Positions 16,505-27,000 of a stretch of DNA of 64,000 nucleotides are shown in pieces. Under the pieces are notes generated by a model. It had not been told where the DNA came from. It saw nothing but the letters and a program-made list of their open reading frames with translations, and made no database searches. A program made the translations under genes and the position numbers. This stretch comes from an uncultured Kiritimatiellota bacterium (GTDB lineage Bacteria; Verrucomicrobiota; Kiritimatiellia; RFP12; UBA1067), in NCBI GenBank assembly GCA_934635385.1, contig CAKTZI010000017.1, positions 1 through 64,000 of the forward strand, given 5' to 3'. The stretch's first letter is position 1. Each line of letters starts with the position of its first letter.

Positions 16505-18986
16505 AATGATCTATGCCGTCCCGTTCCACGCGATAGGCACCCGCCGGATAAACCGTCGGCGCGGCTTCGCCGGGGATGCGGACACGCGCTTCCGCGCCCG
16601 GCGGAACCGTGAACTTCCAAATCCATTTCGCGCCTTCATACCGCCACGCGCTGCGTATCTCGCCCTTCGGCGTGCGGAACGTCGCGGCACACGAGCCGAG
16701 CCGCCGGTCAGGCTGCGGCGCAAGCGTGAAGCGGTCGAACCCCGCACCGCCCGCCGGCGGACGTATCCCCGCCGCCGTCGCGTAGAGCCACGCCAGCACC
16801 GAACCGTAGGCGTAGTGGTTGAAGCTGTTCATGCCGACGGGGCCGAACCCCTTCTCCTTCGTGTAGGAGTTCCAGCGCTCCCACGCCGTCGTCGCCCCGT
16901 TGTCCACCGTGTAGAGCCAGCTTGGAAACGTGCGGTTGAGCAAGAGGCCATACGCGCGGCGCGTCTCCCCGATTTCCGTCAGCGTGTCCATCAGGATCGC
17001 CGTGCCGAGAAAGCCGGTCTGCAGGCAGCCGCCGTGCGCGTCGAAGTTCGCCAGCAGACGGCGTTTCGCCTCCTCCCGCGCAGTGTCCGTCGCGAACAGG
17101 CCGAGCTTCAGCGCAAAGAGGTTCGCGGTCTGCATGTCACGAATCTCGTCGTAAAGGAATCCATCGGGAAGGTAGCGTTTGCGCATCCGCGTCCGCAGCG
17201 AATCGGCGAGACGCCCGAACTGAATCGCCTCGTCCGCCCGTCCGCACGCCGCCGCCATTTCGCGCATCGCCCGCGCGTCCCAGAGGTAATAGGCGTCCGT
17301 CAGGTAGCTCCACCATTTGAACGCCGCCGCCGTCGGTTTCCCGTCCGCGCCGTTGATGCGCCCCGACAGGGACTCGAGCTTCTCGAACGACAGCCAGTCG
17401 CCGTATTCCCACGTCGTCGCGACGGGCACCGTCGCCGTCTTGCGCGCAAGGAAGCCGAGATAGCTCGTCATCGCGTCCCAGTTCTCGTCCAGGACGGACG
17501 TGCCGCCGCCGAACTTCCACACGAGATACGGCACGAGCACACCCGCATCGCCCCAGCCCGTCCGCCCCGTAGTGTGTCCGTAGAAGGCGCCGCGCGGCGC
17601 GGCGGACGCGAAACTGCCGTTCGGCTGCTGCACGTCCCGGAGATCGCCCAGCCACTTGCGCAGGAACGCCGCGACGTCCGCCACGTAGAGCGCACTCGGC
17701 GCGAACGCGAGCGTGTCGGCCGTCCATCCCTGCCGCTCGTTGCGCTGGGGACAGTCCGTCGGAATCGAGAGGTAGTTCGAGTACATCCCCCACACGCAGT
17801 TCTGGATCAGCCGGTTGACTCCGTCATGGCCCGTCTCGACCGTGCCGCGTTCCAGTTCGCGCCGGACGGACGTGACCGGGACGGAAAGAATCGACCGCAC
17901 GCGGATGTCGCCGTCCGCCACGAGGGAGAGATGCCGATAGCCGAAGTAGGTGAACGCGGGCTGGTACGTCTCGACGCCCGTTCCCGCGAACGTGTAGTTG
18001 ATCTCGCTGCGCGCCGTCTTGTAGTTGGCATGGTAGAGGCTGCCCTCCGGGCCGTCGTTGCCGCGCGTTTTCGCGCCGTTCCCGTCGTTGAGCATCTCGG
18101 CGACGCGGATGCGCGCCCGTACGCCCGCCGCGCCCGAGAACGAAAGGCGCGGATGCGCCGCCGCGTTCTGCCCGAAATCCACAATCAGCATGTCGCCCTT
18201 CGCCAGACGGATGTCCCCGGCGGCGAAATCCGCCGCGCGCGCCACGATCTTGCCGTCATGCGCCGCGTCCGCACCCGTCACTTCGTTTGTCCGCCAGACG
18301 AACGCCGCGACGGGCCTCCGCGCGAGGTCTTCGCGCCGCACGACGGCGGCGTCCTCTTCGGGACGGAACACGCCAACGGCCTCGGGATGAACGCGAACGG
18401 ACACCGTCGGGTCGGGCGGGTTCGCCGCGCGCGCATCGTAGTCCTCGCCCTCGAAGATGCCGGCCGTCTGGACAGGCCCCGCCCAGGAGCCTGTCCACGT
18501 CCTGTCCGTGCCGAACCGGCGCACGCCGCCCGCGCCGTCCGTGACAACGAGTTCGGCGTAGAAGCCCGGCTCGCCGTTCGCGACGCCCGTGCAGTCGTCG
18601 CCCCACCAGGCGTTGGACACGAACGCGCGGATCGCACACCGCCCGTCCGCGCGGCGCACGAGATCCGTCACGTCGAAAGTCGCAAGCTGCCGCGTCCTGC
18701 CGGGCGTCGTGAAGCCGGGACGCAGAACCGCGTTCGGATCGCCCGGCCGCACGCCGTTGACCGTCAGCTCGTAGACGCCCAGCCCCGACGTGCGCAGCGT
18801 CGCCCGCCGGATGTCCGCGCCCAGATTCCTGTCGCGCGCGAAGAACGCCGTCGCCGCGTGGCGCGGCACACCCGGCGCGACGGCGATCCATCGTGCGCAC
18901 GGCTCATTCGTCACGGCGACACACGAACTCGCACCGACAAACGCGGCAACCGACAACACCGGCAACAAGAACACAAGTCTTTTCAT
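16503..18986 (-). CDS. Exported GH78 alpha-L-rhamnosidase
   Basis: 827 residues with signal peptide MKRLVFLLPVLSVAAFVGASS. The domain order follows GH78: an N-terminal beta domain (LGVYELTVNG, RPGFTTPGRTRQLATFDVT), a second beta domain, the (alpha/alpha)6 barrel and a C-terminal beta domain. The catalytic-region motif DCPQRNERQGWTAD is intact, as are GWGDAG and the late NSFNHYAYGSV. It releases L-rhamnose from pectic side chains or other rhamnosides. The C-terminus is duplicated as the remnant at 8740-8963. The stop codon lies in the tip of a MITE-like element. Confidence 0.92.
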   Translation of the reverse strand: MKRLVFLLPVLSVAAFVGASSCVAVTNEPCARWIAVAPGVPRHAATAFFARDRNLGADIRRATLRTSGLGVYELTVNGVRPGDPNAVLRPGFTTPGRTRQLATFDVTDLVRRADGRCAIRAFVSNAWWGDDCTGVANGEPGFYAELVVTDGAGGVRRFGTDRTWTGSWAGPVQTAGIFEGEDYDARAANPPDPTVSVRVHPEAVGVFRPEEDAAVVRREDLARRPVAAFVWRTNEVTGADAAHDGKIVARAADFAAGDIRLAKGDMLIVDFGQNAAAHPRLSFSGAAGVRARIRVAEMLNDGNGAKTRGNDGPEGSLYHANYKTARSEINYTFAGTGVETYQPAFTYFGYRHLSLVADGDIRVRSILSVPVTSVRRELERGTVETGHDGVNRLIQNCVWGMYSNYLSIPTDCPQRNERQGWTADTLAFAPSALYVADVAAFLRKWLGDLRDVQQPNGSFASAAPRGAFYGHTTGRTGWGDAGVLVPYLVWKFGGGTSVLDENWDAMTSYLGFLARKTATVPVATTWEYGDWLSFEKLESLSGRINGADGKPTAAAFKWWSYLTDAYYLWDARAMREMAAACGRADEAIQFGRLADSLRTRMRKRYLPDGFLYDEIRDMQTANLFALKLGLFATDTAREEAKRRLLANFDAHGGCLQTGFLGTAILMDTLTEIGETRRAYGLLLNRTFPSWLYTVDNGATTAWERWNSYTKEKGFGPVGMNSFNHYAYGSVLAWLYATAAGIRPPAGGAGFDRFTLAPQPDRRLGSCAATFRTPKGEIRSAWRYEGAKWIWKFTVPPGAEARVRIPGEAAPTVYPAGAYRVERDGIDH

Positions 18987-19008
18987 CTATCGCTTTCCTT
19001 AGAGGTCT

Positions 19009-19116
19009 CACACGGAGAGACGGAGACACGGAGAATGTCCGGGCAGCTCCGTGCCTCACCCCGCATAGCGCCTGCTTCGCAGCTCGCTTCGCTCGGGGGA
19101 TATGTGGCTCCGTGTG
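19009..19116. mobile_element. Palindromic intergenic element family 2, copy E
   Basis: Begins CACACGGAG with two further CGGAGACACGGAG-type copies and ends CTCCGTGTG, its inverse. Inside is CACCCCGCATAGCG followed by CTTCGC motifs and GGGGGATATG, a string shared with copy F at 31175-31366. It occupies the gap between GH78 and the 19175 gene. Confidence 0.55.
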
Positions 19117-19174
19117 TGTTTGCCACCCCAAAGGCTCTGCGGCCTCTGCGTGAACCTTGGAGACATCACCGATA

Positions 19175-20473
19175 TCATAGCGGCAAGACCTCGATGGCGT
19201 TGGCGAGCGGGACGGACGGATGCGTCTTCTCGCCGGGATGCCACGCAATCTCGATTTCGCCCTTTGCGTTCGGCACAACGCCGTCGGCAACGAGCCGACA
19301 GGCCTTTCGGAAATCGCCGCCCGGCGCCATCTGGACGGCGACCTCGACGGGCTTCTCCGCATCGACGACCGACTCGTTCATCACGAGATCGACCGGCATG
19401 AAGCGGCGATATTCGTTCCAGACCTCCGTATTGGTCAGCGTGCGGCGGAAAATGCGCAGACGGCGGATCTCGCACGTGCGCGCCTGTCCCTTCGGAAAGG
19501 CGATCCGGTCGATGCCGTCCACGTCGGCGTGGAGGAACGCGGGGCTTCGCTGGCCGGGATTGAAGCAGACCCAGTACGGCAGCGTGTTGATGAAGTAGCG
19601 CGCCTCGCCGTCCGCGTTCCAGGTCAGCGTGACGAGCACCCAGTCGCCGCTCCGCCCGACGTACGAGCGGTTGTAGTTGAGTCCGCGCGGGTCGTCCGTC
19701 CGCGCCACCCAGATGCTCGCGCGCGCATCGGGATTCTGGTTCAGGCTGGCCCGGATGACCTCCGTCGCCCCACGTTTCAGGCTGAAGAGCGGCCCGTCCT
19801 TCGTCTTCGCCCGCGCCCAGAACATGAGGCCGCCGACCTGAGACGAAAGCGCGTTCGTCAACGCAATCTCGGACTGCTCCGGCGGCACCTCGTCCAGCGA
19901 AAGGGTCGGCTCGCGGACGGTCTTCGGCCGCTCCAGCCGAACGGTCGCGTGGACGAGATCAGCCACCTCGGCGACAACCCCGTAGGCGCGCAGGCCGAAC
20001 GACGTGACCGGGCAGAGGCCGGGATGCAGCCCGGTCGCGATTTCGCGCCCGTCCAGCATGACCACGAGGTTCTTCGGCAGGACGGACACCTTCAGCTCGT
20101 GCCACGCGCCATCCGCATGCGCCGCGTTTCCCGTGTAGCGCGGCCCGCCGCATTTCTTTCCGTGGCGGTAGAAGTACGATTCGCAGACTTTCGCGTCGCG
20201 CATCGAGACGAGCGCGCGCGTGTCGCCGCTCTCCAGCGTCAGCATGAGCGCATACCCCGACTTGTTCTGCAGGCGTTCCGTCACCCGGAAGCGATACGAG
20301 ATCTCGCAGGGGCCGTCCGCGTCCGCCACCTTGAACGCGGCCGTGCCGCCGTTCGCAAGGGCATAGCCGCCCGCCGTCGCCTGACAGCGCTTCAGGTCGC
20401 CCACCGAATAGGTTGCCTCTGCCGTGGCCGCCGCCAGCGTCAGAGCCGCAAGTGTCATGAGGATTTTTCGCAT
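19175..20473 (-). CDS. Exported LamG-type protein, apparently an internally deleted relative of the 24023-28501 protein
   Basis: 432 residues with signal peptide MRKILMTLAALTLAAATAEA. Two concanavalin-like domains follow (about 25-175 and 190-370), with the characteristic end MPVDLVMNESVV and VAVQMAPGGDFRK. This matches the 24023-28501 protein (MPVDLVFNEAAY, TIAPGGWFRR). The chain then passes directly to DGVVPNAKGEIEIAW ... LANAIEVLPL, which corresponds to the last strands of the malectin domain that ends the large protein (RFVNAIEVLKK). About 1000 residues, including the catalytic barrel, are missing in frame. It may still be an exported binding protein. Its leaderless promoter shares a 55-bp module with the phosphatase gene at 33314. 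Confidence 0.75.
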   Translation of the reverse strand: MRKILMTLAALTLAAATAEATYSVGDLKRCQATAGGYALANGGTAAFKVADADGPCEISYRFRVTERLQNKSGYALMLTLESGDTRALVSMRDAKVCESYFYRHGKKCGGPRYTGNAAHADGAWHELKVSVLPKNLVVMLDGREIATGLHPGLCPVTSFGLRAYGVVAEVADLVHATVRLERPKTVREPTLSLDEVPPEQSEIALTNALSSQVGGLMFWARAKTKDGPLFSLKRGATEVIRASLNQNPDARASIWVARTDDPRGLNYNRSYVGRSGDWVLVTLTWNADGEARYFINTLPYWVCFNPGQRSPAFLHADVDGIDRIAFPKGQARTCEIRRLRIFRRTLTNTEVWNEYRRFMPVDLVMNESVVDAEKPVEVAVQMAPGGDFRKACRLVADGVVPNAKGEIEIAWHPGEKTHPSVPLANAIEVLPL

Positions 20474-20479
20474 ACGTGA

Positions 20480-20534
20480 ATTATATCAAAAAGTTTCTTA
20501 TCTTTGGCGCACGACGTGCTTATATTTTACGCAC
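20480..20534 (-). promoter_or_regulatory. Leaderless promoter with 55-bp module shared with the phosphatase gene
   Basis: TATAAT (20480-20485, minus strand) lies 6 nt before the ATG at 20473. The 55 bp starting at this box are 48/55 identical to 33383-33437, including AACTTTTTG, AATAAGAAA-like and AAAATATAAGCACG stretches. Such extended identity beyond the -10 and -35 points to a common regulator or a recent duplication. Confidence 0.6.
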
Positions 20535-20683
20535 ACGCGAAGCCCTCAAAATTTTGGCAAACAGCCGTTTGCCATACGAGCGTTTGCCATACAGCCGTTT
20601 GTGATGGAAGTATGCCAAAGCGGCTGCGTGTACGTCAACTGCGTCACTATGGACACAGATTTGGCTCTTGAATGTTTTAGAAA

Positions 20684-20913
20684 AACACAGAGCCGTTTCA
20701 CGGGGCAAGGAGAGGGTCACGAGAGATGTGCTTCTCGCGTTCAGCGAACTCTTCTTGCTCCCTGCCGTTGCTGATTTCAACGCAAAGGTCGCAAAGGTTT
20801 TGACGCAAAGGTCGCAAAGGCTCTTGCCATCAAGCCAACCAAGGTCTTTGCGTGCCTTTGCGTCTCTCCCCCTTCGCGCCCTTTGCGTTAAGCCCAGACA
20901 CCCTGAAGGGCGC
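20684..20913. mobile_element. MITE-like element family 1, copy C (right tip missing)
   Basis: Left tip AACACAGAGC, then the family body with GCAAAGGTCGCAAAGG repeats and the CTTTGCGTTAAGCCC right half, ending near CCCTGAAGGG without the GCTCTGTGTT tip. It fills most of the 472-bp gap between the GH43 stop and the 19175 gene. Beyond it only short CTGCACC repeats are seen. Confidence 0.65.
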
Positions 20914-20945
20914 AGAAATGATACATTTATCTGCACCTTCAAATG

Positions 20946-23672
20946 CTAAAACAGCACACTTTTCTGCACCATGGACCTAATAAGGCTTCTACAATTAGCC
21001 GATTGGCCGCCGCCGAGCTTCGGGCGTCTCTCCAGCGGCTGCGGACGCCCCTCCTCGAAGCACGGCCAGCCGTCCGCGCCCCACCGCAGCTCCTGCAGCA
21101 TCATCGGACGGTCCAGCGCGTTCGTCAGCGCCGCGTCGTGCGCATGGTAGAACATCCAGTCGCGTCCGTCCAGATCCGTGAAGACGTCGCCGTTGTGCCC
21201 CGGTCCCGTGAAGCGGCCGCCCGGCGCGGACGCGAGAATCGGCTGCGCCAGCCCCGCCGTCAGCAGATTCCCCTCGCGGTCGCGGAACGCACCGTCGATC
21301 GCCTCCGCGCGCCCGACGAGCAGATGGTACGTGCCCTTGTCAAACCTTCCGCCCGACAGGAACAGCCACCACGCCCCGTGGCGCGGCAGGATGTACGCCC
21401 CCTCCCAGCAGCCCGGCGCGCCGAACAGGTCTGTTCCGTCGTTGCGCCGTCCCGCGACGTGCACAGGCTTCGCGCCCGGCTTCAGGGCCCGCCCGTCGCG
21501 CGTCAGTTCGATGCGGTGGACGCCGTCCTGGCAGCTGCCAAAGAACATCCACACCCGCCCGTCCGCCTCGCGCACGCACGGGTCGATCGCGTTGAGGATG
21601 TCGATCTTCCGTCCGTCGATCACCGTGCCGACATACGAAAACGGTCCGTCGGGACGGTCCGACGCCAGAACGGGGATGCGGCAGTCTTCGTTGCTGACGA
21701 ACAGCGACACGTACAGCAGCCACCTGCCCTGTATCTTCACGACGCACGGCGCCCAGACGGCGGACGTCACGTTGGTCAGCGCCGCGCGCGCCGGCGGCGC
21801 GAGGGGATCGTGCGCGACGGCTTCCCAGTCCGTGAGGTTGCGGCTGCGGTGCATCTTTTCCACAGGCGTCGTCAGCGCATAGAACCAGCCGTCCCCACCG
21901 TCCCACACCGTCGGATCGGGCCCGTTCGGCGAAATGACGGGATTCGCGAACAGGGGCTTTTCCTCTTGCGGAAGCCGCTCCAGCAGCTGCGGCTTCCCGT
22001 CCGTGAAGCGCGGCCAGCCGTCCGCGTCCCAGAAGATCTCCTGCAGGCACGTCGGGCGCGGAATCTGGATGGCGTCATCGGGACGCGGCATCAGACTGCG
22101 CCGGTGCGCATGGTAGAACATGTAGGTGCGCCCGCCGGGCAACGTGACGATCTCGCCGTTGTGCCCGGGGCCGTCGATCTCCTCTCCCTCGGCCGACGAC
22201 AGGATCTTCTCGTAGCGCCCCGCCGTCGCCGGTTCGCCCGCACGGTCGGCGAACACGCCGTCCAGCGTGCGCGACCGCACGACGTTGACCGCGTATGTCC
22301 ATTCGTTGTAGTGTCCCGTCGAGCCGAACAGGTACCACCAGCCGTCCCTGCGGAAGAGATACCCGCCCTCGATGCCGTCCGCCGTCACGCGCTCCAGCCG
22401 CGAACCCGGCAGCGGATGCAGCCCGTCCGCCGCCAGACGCCCCCGGTGGATGCCGCCGACCGAGCCCGAGAAGAGCCAGACCTCGCCGCGCTCGTCCACG
22501 ACGACTTCGGGATCGACGCACAGGTCGGGGATGCCCGTCCCTTCCGAATCCCGCACAAAGCCCTGGAAGGCGAACGGCCCTTCCGGCCTGTCCGCCGCGA
22601 ACGCCGCGACGCGGTTCCTCTCGGACGACTCCATGACCGTGCAGTAGAGGAGCCAGCGTCCGCCGATCTTCACGACGTCGGGCGCCCAGAACGACGTCGA
22701 TGTCGTCCACGCCGCCGCCTTGCGCCGCTCCTCTTCGGGGACGGGCGGCAGCCCGAGGCTCGTCCAGTTGACGAGATCGGCGCTCGCGAGCGTGTCCTCC
22801 AACCCCGTCGCCGCCGAATACCAGCGCACGCCGTCCGTCCAGACCGTCGGGTCGGACCAGTTGCGCCGGATGACGGGGTTCTCGAACCGCGCGCCGCCGG
22901 GCGTCTGCCGGATCACGGCTTTCGAGGACGCGGGACAGACGGGCTTTCGCGGCGGCCGCCAGTCCGGCAGGCGGACCGGCTCCTTCAGCAGCGTCGCCGC
23001 GCCGATCATCCACAGGGCGCCGGGCGAATCGCCGACCTCGAACGCGACGGACGCGAGCGGCTTGCGTTCCGGCAGGGGAAAGACGCTCGCGAAGACGCGC
23101 ACCGGCTGCGGCGCGTCGCCCTGCCGGTAGGCGCAGACGGCGTTCGTGCCGCCCGCCCCCATCCACCAGTCGGAGACGTCCGTCCCCGAAACGACGGGCA
23201 CGACGTTCGTGGCGCCGTCGGCAAACGCGAAGCGGATGAAGCCGTGCGGCGTGCCGGGCCGCGCCGCGCGCCCCGCCGTGTGCAGCAGGGCCAGCGCGCC
23301 GGGGCCTGTCCCCGTAAACGCGCCGGCCTCCGCCCCGGCAGGGACGGGAACCGACACCTGGCGCGGCGCGCCGCCGAACCCCTCCGCCGACAGCAGAACG
23401 AGATCTTTCCCGCCCGCCTTGCGCCCGTTGACGACCTCGAACGGGATGCCGAAGGCGTCCATCCGTCCGTCCGGGATGGCGTCCGGCGACACGAAGCCCG
23501 GCGTCGCGTTCCAGCCGCGGACTGCCTCGCCGTCGCACCAGCTGCGGTTGCGGACGGACGCCAAATCAAGCGCGCGCGCCTCTGGACGCGATACGTCCGG
23601 CGAGGCAGCGGCGCGCCCGTCCGCGACAGTCAATGCGACAACCGCCACCATGAGCAATACAGGCCAATTCAT
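20946..23672 (-). CDS. Exported protein with two GH43 domains
   Basis: 909 residues. A signal peptide (MNWPVLLMVAVVALTVADG) is followed by about 280 residues of beta-rich sequence and two five-bladed propellers of GH43 type. Domain 1 (about 320-600) has the general base in WSDPTVW, the pKa-tuning Asp in CVDPEV and the acid Glu in IEGGYLF. Domain 2 (about 620-890) has GPDPTVW, AIDPCV and WEGAYIL. Both end with the GPGHNG loop seen in arabinan-active GH43. Likely activities are alpha-L-arabinofuranosidase, arabinanase or beta-xylosidase. The ATG at 23672 is chosen because the longer frame reads into a MITE-like element. The last 20 residues look non-native. Confidence 0.88.
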   Translation of the reverse strand: MNWPVLLMVAVVALTVADGRAAASPDVSRPEARALDLASVRNRSWCDGEAVRGWNATPGFVSPDAIPDGRMDAFGIPFEVVNGRKAGGKDLVLLSAEGFGGAPRQVSVPVPAGAEAGAFTGTGPGALALLHTAGRAARPGTPHGFIRFAFADGATNVVPVVSGTDVSDWWMGAGGTNAVCAYRQGDAPQPVRVFASVFPLPERKPLASVAFEVGDSPGALWMIGAATLLKEPVRLPDWRPPRKPVCPASSKAVIRQTPGGARFENPVIRRNWSDPTVWTDGVRWYSAATGLEDTLASADLVNWTSLGLPPVPEEERRKAAAWTTSTSFWAPDVVKIGGRWLLYCTVMESSERNRVAAFAADRPEGPFAFQGFVRDSEGTGIPDLCVDPEVVVDERGEVWLFSGSVGGIHRGRLAADGLHPLPGSRLERVTADGIEGGYLFRRDGWWYLFGSTGHYNEWTYAVNVVRSRTLDGVFADRAGEPATAGRYEKILSSAEGEEIDGPGHNGEIVTLPGGRTYMFYHAHRRSLMPRPDDAIQIPRPTCLQEIFWDADGWPRFTDGKPQLLERLPQEEKPLFANPVISPNGPDPTVWDGGDGWFYALTTPVEKMHRSRNLTDWEAVAHDPLAPPARAALTNVTSAVWAPCVVKIQGRWLLYVSLFVSNEDCRIPVLASDRPDGPFSYVGTVIDGRKIDILNAIDPCVREADGRVWMFFGSCQDGVHRIELTRDGRALKPGAKPVHVAGRRNDGTDLFGAPGCWEGAYILPRHGAWWLFLSGGRFDKGTYHLLVGRAEAIDGAFRDREGNLLTAGLAQPILASAPGGRFTGPGHNGDVFTDLDGRDWMFYHAHDAALTNALDRPMMLQELRWGADGWPCFEEGRPQPLERRPKLGGGQSANCRSLIRSMVQKSVLF
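23301..23313. repeat. REP-like core GGGGCCTGTCCCC inside the GH43 gene
   Basis: Exact match to the RAYT-associated core, here within coding sequence (GTGPGA region of the protein). Confidence 0.45.
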
Positions 23673-23709
23673 CTTGGATTTACCTTTGCATCTTGAGTGT
23701 TTTTTGGAA

Positions 23710-24004
23710 AACACAGAGCCGCTACGCGGGGCAAGGTGAGTGTCGCGAGAGATGTGCTTCGCATCCTGTGCGACCTTTTCTTGCACCCAATACGCTTTTT
23801 CAACGCAAAGTCCGCAAAGGTCATGACGCAAAGTTCGCAAAGGCTGTAGACATCAATCCGACCAAGGTCTTTGCGTACCTTTGCGTCTCTCCCCTTCGCG
23901 CTCTTTGCGTTAAGCCCTGACACCCTGAAGGAGCGACGAAGCCGACAGACAAGCGCGAAGCGTAACTCCCTGTCACCTCGCCCGGCCGATGGCCGCTCTG
24001 TGTT
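23710..24004. mobile_element. MITE-like element family 1, copy D (most complete)
   Basis: 295 bp from AACACAGAGC to GCTCTGTGTT. The tips are exact 10-bp inverses, and inverted similarity extends inward. AACGCAAAG near 23802 pairs with CTTTGCGTT near 23904. It fills the gap between the GH43 start and the end of the 1492-residue gene. No target duplication is evident. Confidence 0.7.
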
Positions 24005-24022
24005 TATCAATCTCTCGCGCAC

Positions 24023-27000
24023 TTATTTCTTCAGCACCTCGATCGCGTTGACGAAGCGGACGCAGGGATAGGCCGACTGGCCGCGATGATCGCGGCCCTT
24101 GCCGGGCACGTGGACGAAGCTGACCGTCAGGAGACCGTCCGCGCCGACCGTGACGTCCTTCTCCAACGCGACGGCCTTGTTGATGTCGCCGCCGACCGCC
24201 TTGTAGAGGTCGAAGGGCTTCGCGAGCGCCTGCCCGTTCGCCGTCACGTCGAAGAGCCACCAGTCCGCGCGCCAGTCGGGCTCCCAGCCGCAGTGGAAGA
24301 GCATCCGCAGCCGGTAGATCCCCGGCTCAAGCTTGAACCGGTAGCCGTCCACGTCGTAGCATTCGGTGTTGTAGACTTCGAGACAGTCGGTCGTCGCCTC
24401 CATGTTGCGCGTCTCGCGGAAGGAGCGCGACGCCTTGCCGAGGTAGCCGTAGGTCTTGCCGTCCCACGCCTGGTCGGGCGAGAAGAGCCGTCCGCCCGCG
24501 CGCGTGAACGTCTTCGAGCCGCAGTCGATGCGCACGACGCCCTTCGCGCGGTCGGCGCGCTGCTCCGTACGGTTCGCGATGTCGCCGAAGGCGATGAACG
24601 CCTTCTCGATCGGCTGCAGGTAGAACAGGCGGTGCGCCTCGCAGAGCGCGCCGCGCGCAAGCGCGGCCTGGCCCGCCGCGAGCGCCGCCCGCGCCTCCGC
24701 CACGTCGTCGCCCGCCTTCTCCAGCGCGTCCAGCACGCGGCCGACCTCGGCGATGCGGCCGTCATAGCAGCGTTTCGCCTCTTTCGACAGTTTCACCGTG
24801 AGCGGCCCGAACGCCTGCGCCGCGCCCGGCACGAAGAAGCTCCGCAGCTGGAACGGCTTCAGCTCGATCTTCTTCCACGTGTCCGTCTCGTCCGTCGAGA
24901 GGTCGACGGCCCTCGCCTTGTCGGACAGCACCGCCGTCTGCGGCGTGTGGTGCATGTTGACGACGTAGAAGTATGTGCCCTCCTTCGTGACGAGGTAGCG
25001 CCCGACGACCGGATCGGCCACGCCGCCCATGTCCGTGAACGGCACGGCCGGAAGCGCGCAGTACGCCTGGCAGAACTCGCGCGTCTCGTCCTCCGCGCCG
25101 AGCATCCCCGGCGGCTGGTCGCCGATCTGGTAGTTGAGCGCGTCGCCGACGCCGATGCAGAACGCCGGCTCCTTGAGGAAGTAGCGTCCCCACGGCTTCA
25201 CGTCCTGGTCCTGGAAGTAGCTGCGGAAGTTCACGTCGTCGAGCGTCTTGACGAACGTCTCGAAGTAGGCGCCGGACGACGCGGCCGTCGGCCACGCGCC
25301 GTACTTCTCCTTCACCATCCTGTAGAGCGGCAGGTTCGCGTCGTAGAGGCTGTCGAGCGAGTCGCCCTCGTCGAGCCCTCGGAACAGGTTCCACGCATGA
25401 CTCGTGTAGCCGCGCGAGACGCCGATCTTCAGCCCCGGAATCTTCAGCAGGGCGGGGACGTCGATGCCGCGGTCCTCGTACTGCGTCTCGAGGTTGTTGC
25501 CGCCCATGCCCATCAGCGACGAGCCGACCTTGACGGAAATCGTGAAGTCGGGGTTCGCCTCGCGGAGGCGCCGCGACAGTTTCTTCATGTAGTCCGTCAC
25601 GCGCCCCGCCCGCCACGCGAGCCACTTCGCGCGCACGGCCGAGTTGGTGTCCGTCAGGAAGTCGTGGCGCTTCGGATACGCCGCCTTGGGCGTCGGCGCT
25701 CTCGTGACGTCGAGCCGGTCGGCGACGAGCGCGGGCACGGCGCAGTCCGCCGGCAGCTTCACGCCGCTGTCACGCTGGAACGCCGCGACGTTGTAGTCGT
25801 CGTAGCCGTACTGCAGGCCGGCGAACGCGCCGAACCAGCCGCCGATGAGGTCGTAGTCGATGCCCGCCATGCCGCGCGTCGAGTAGCGCTGCACGAAGTC
25901 CGCGAAGTAGCCGATGAGGGCGTCCTGCAGGTCGGGGTTGCCGATGTTGCACTGCACGTTGCGGTCATAGCCCTTGTTGACGTTGCCCTCGCGGTCGACC
26001 TGAAGCCAGCCGCGCTCGAAGTACTTGCAGTCCGTCTCGCGGAAGCGCATGCCCTGCGGCGCGTTGCGCAGGTAGATGCGCCCGTAGTAGTCGATGCCGT
26101 TGCGGCCGAGCGCGTCGATCATCGAGCCGAGGTCGCCCTGGTTCTTCGGATAGATGCCTGTCCACCGCGCCCCCTCGACCGGGCCGAGCGTGAACCAGTA
26201 GCGCACGAGCGCGTAGTGGAAGGCGTTCTGCCCCGTGTAGGCGCAGTACTTCACAATCTCGTCCGTCGTCTTCGCCGAGTTGCGTCCCGTGTGCTCGGGG
26301 TTGAAGTTGTTGTCCACCGTCTGGTCTTCGTCCATGTGCCCGAACGAGCGCGCCTTGAAGCCCTTCGGCTTGCGCACGGCGAGGCGCGGCAGCTCGGCGA
26401 TGCGCCAGACGCGCAGCGCGCGCACGGCCGCCGGACGCCCGCCCGCGAGCGTCCGCACCTCGAAGAGCATCTTCGCCGTCGACGGATAGAAGTAGAAGCG
26501 GCTCTTCTGCATCTTGCCCGTGTTCGGATAGGAGTCGCCCGCCTGGATGCCGCACTGCAGGCGGTCGCGGTTCTCCACGCCCTTCGGCCCCGTGTAGCGA
26601 TGCATGTAGAGGCCCATGAGGCGCGTCTTGTCGTCCGGCCACTCCACTTCGAGGACGCACGGCTGGCCGAGCGCGCTTTCGGGGAAGTCGACGACCGTCG
26701 AGACGCGCTCGCCGCCCGCCGCGCCGACTTCGAGATAGCGTCCCGCGCCCGTCTCGCGCATCGCGACCGCGCCGCTCTTGAGCTCCATGTCGCCCGGCTG
26801 GTCGAAGACGCGGCAGACGACCTGCTCGCCAAGCGTCCACGGCTCCTTCGTCGCGGGCACGGCCGTCAGGTCGACGTTTTTCGTGACTTCGAAGCAGAGC
26901 GTCCGCACGAAGCGCGACGTGCCGCCGTCGTCGGGACGCCGGTGCGAGACTTCGCAGGTGAGCGCGTATTCGCCCTCCGGCAGCGTGATGGTGTCGCACG

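Noticed and set aside
23673..23840. N-terminal extension of the GH43 protein (upstream ATG at 23840)
   Set aside because: The extra residues are translated from the MITE-like element and precede a good signal peptide starting at 23672.
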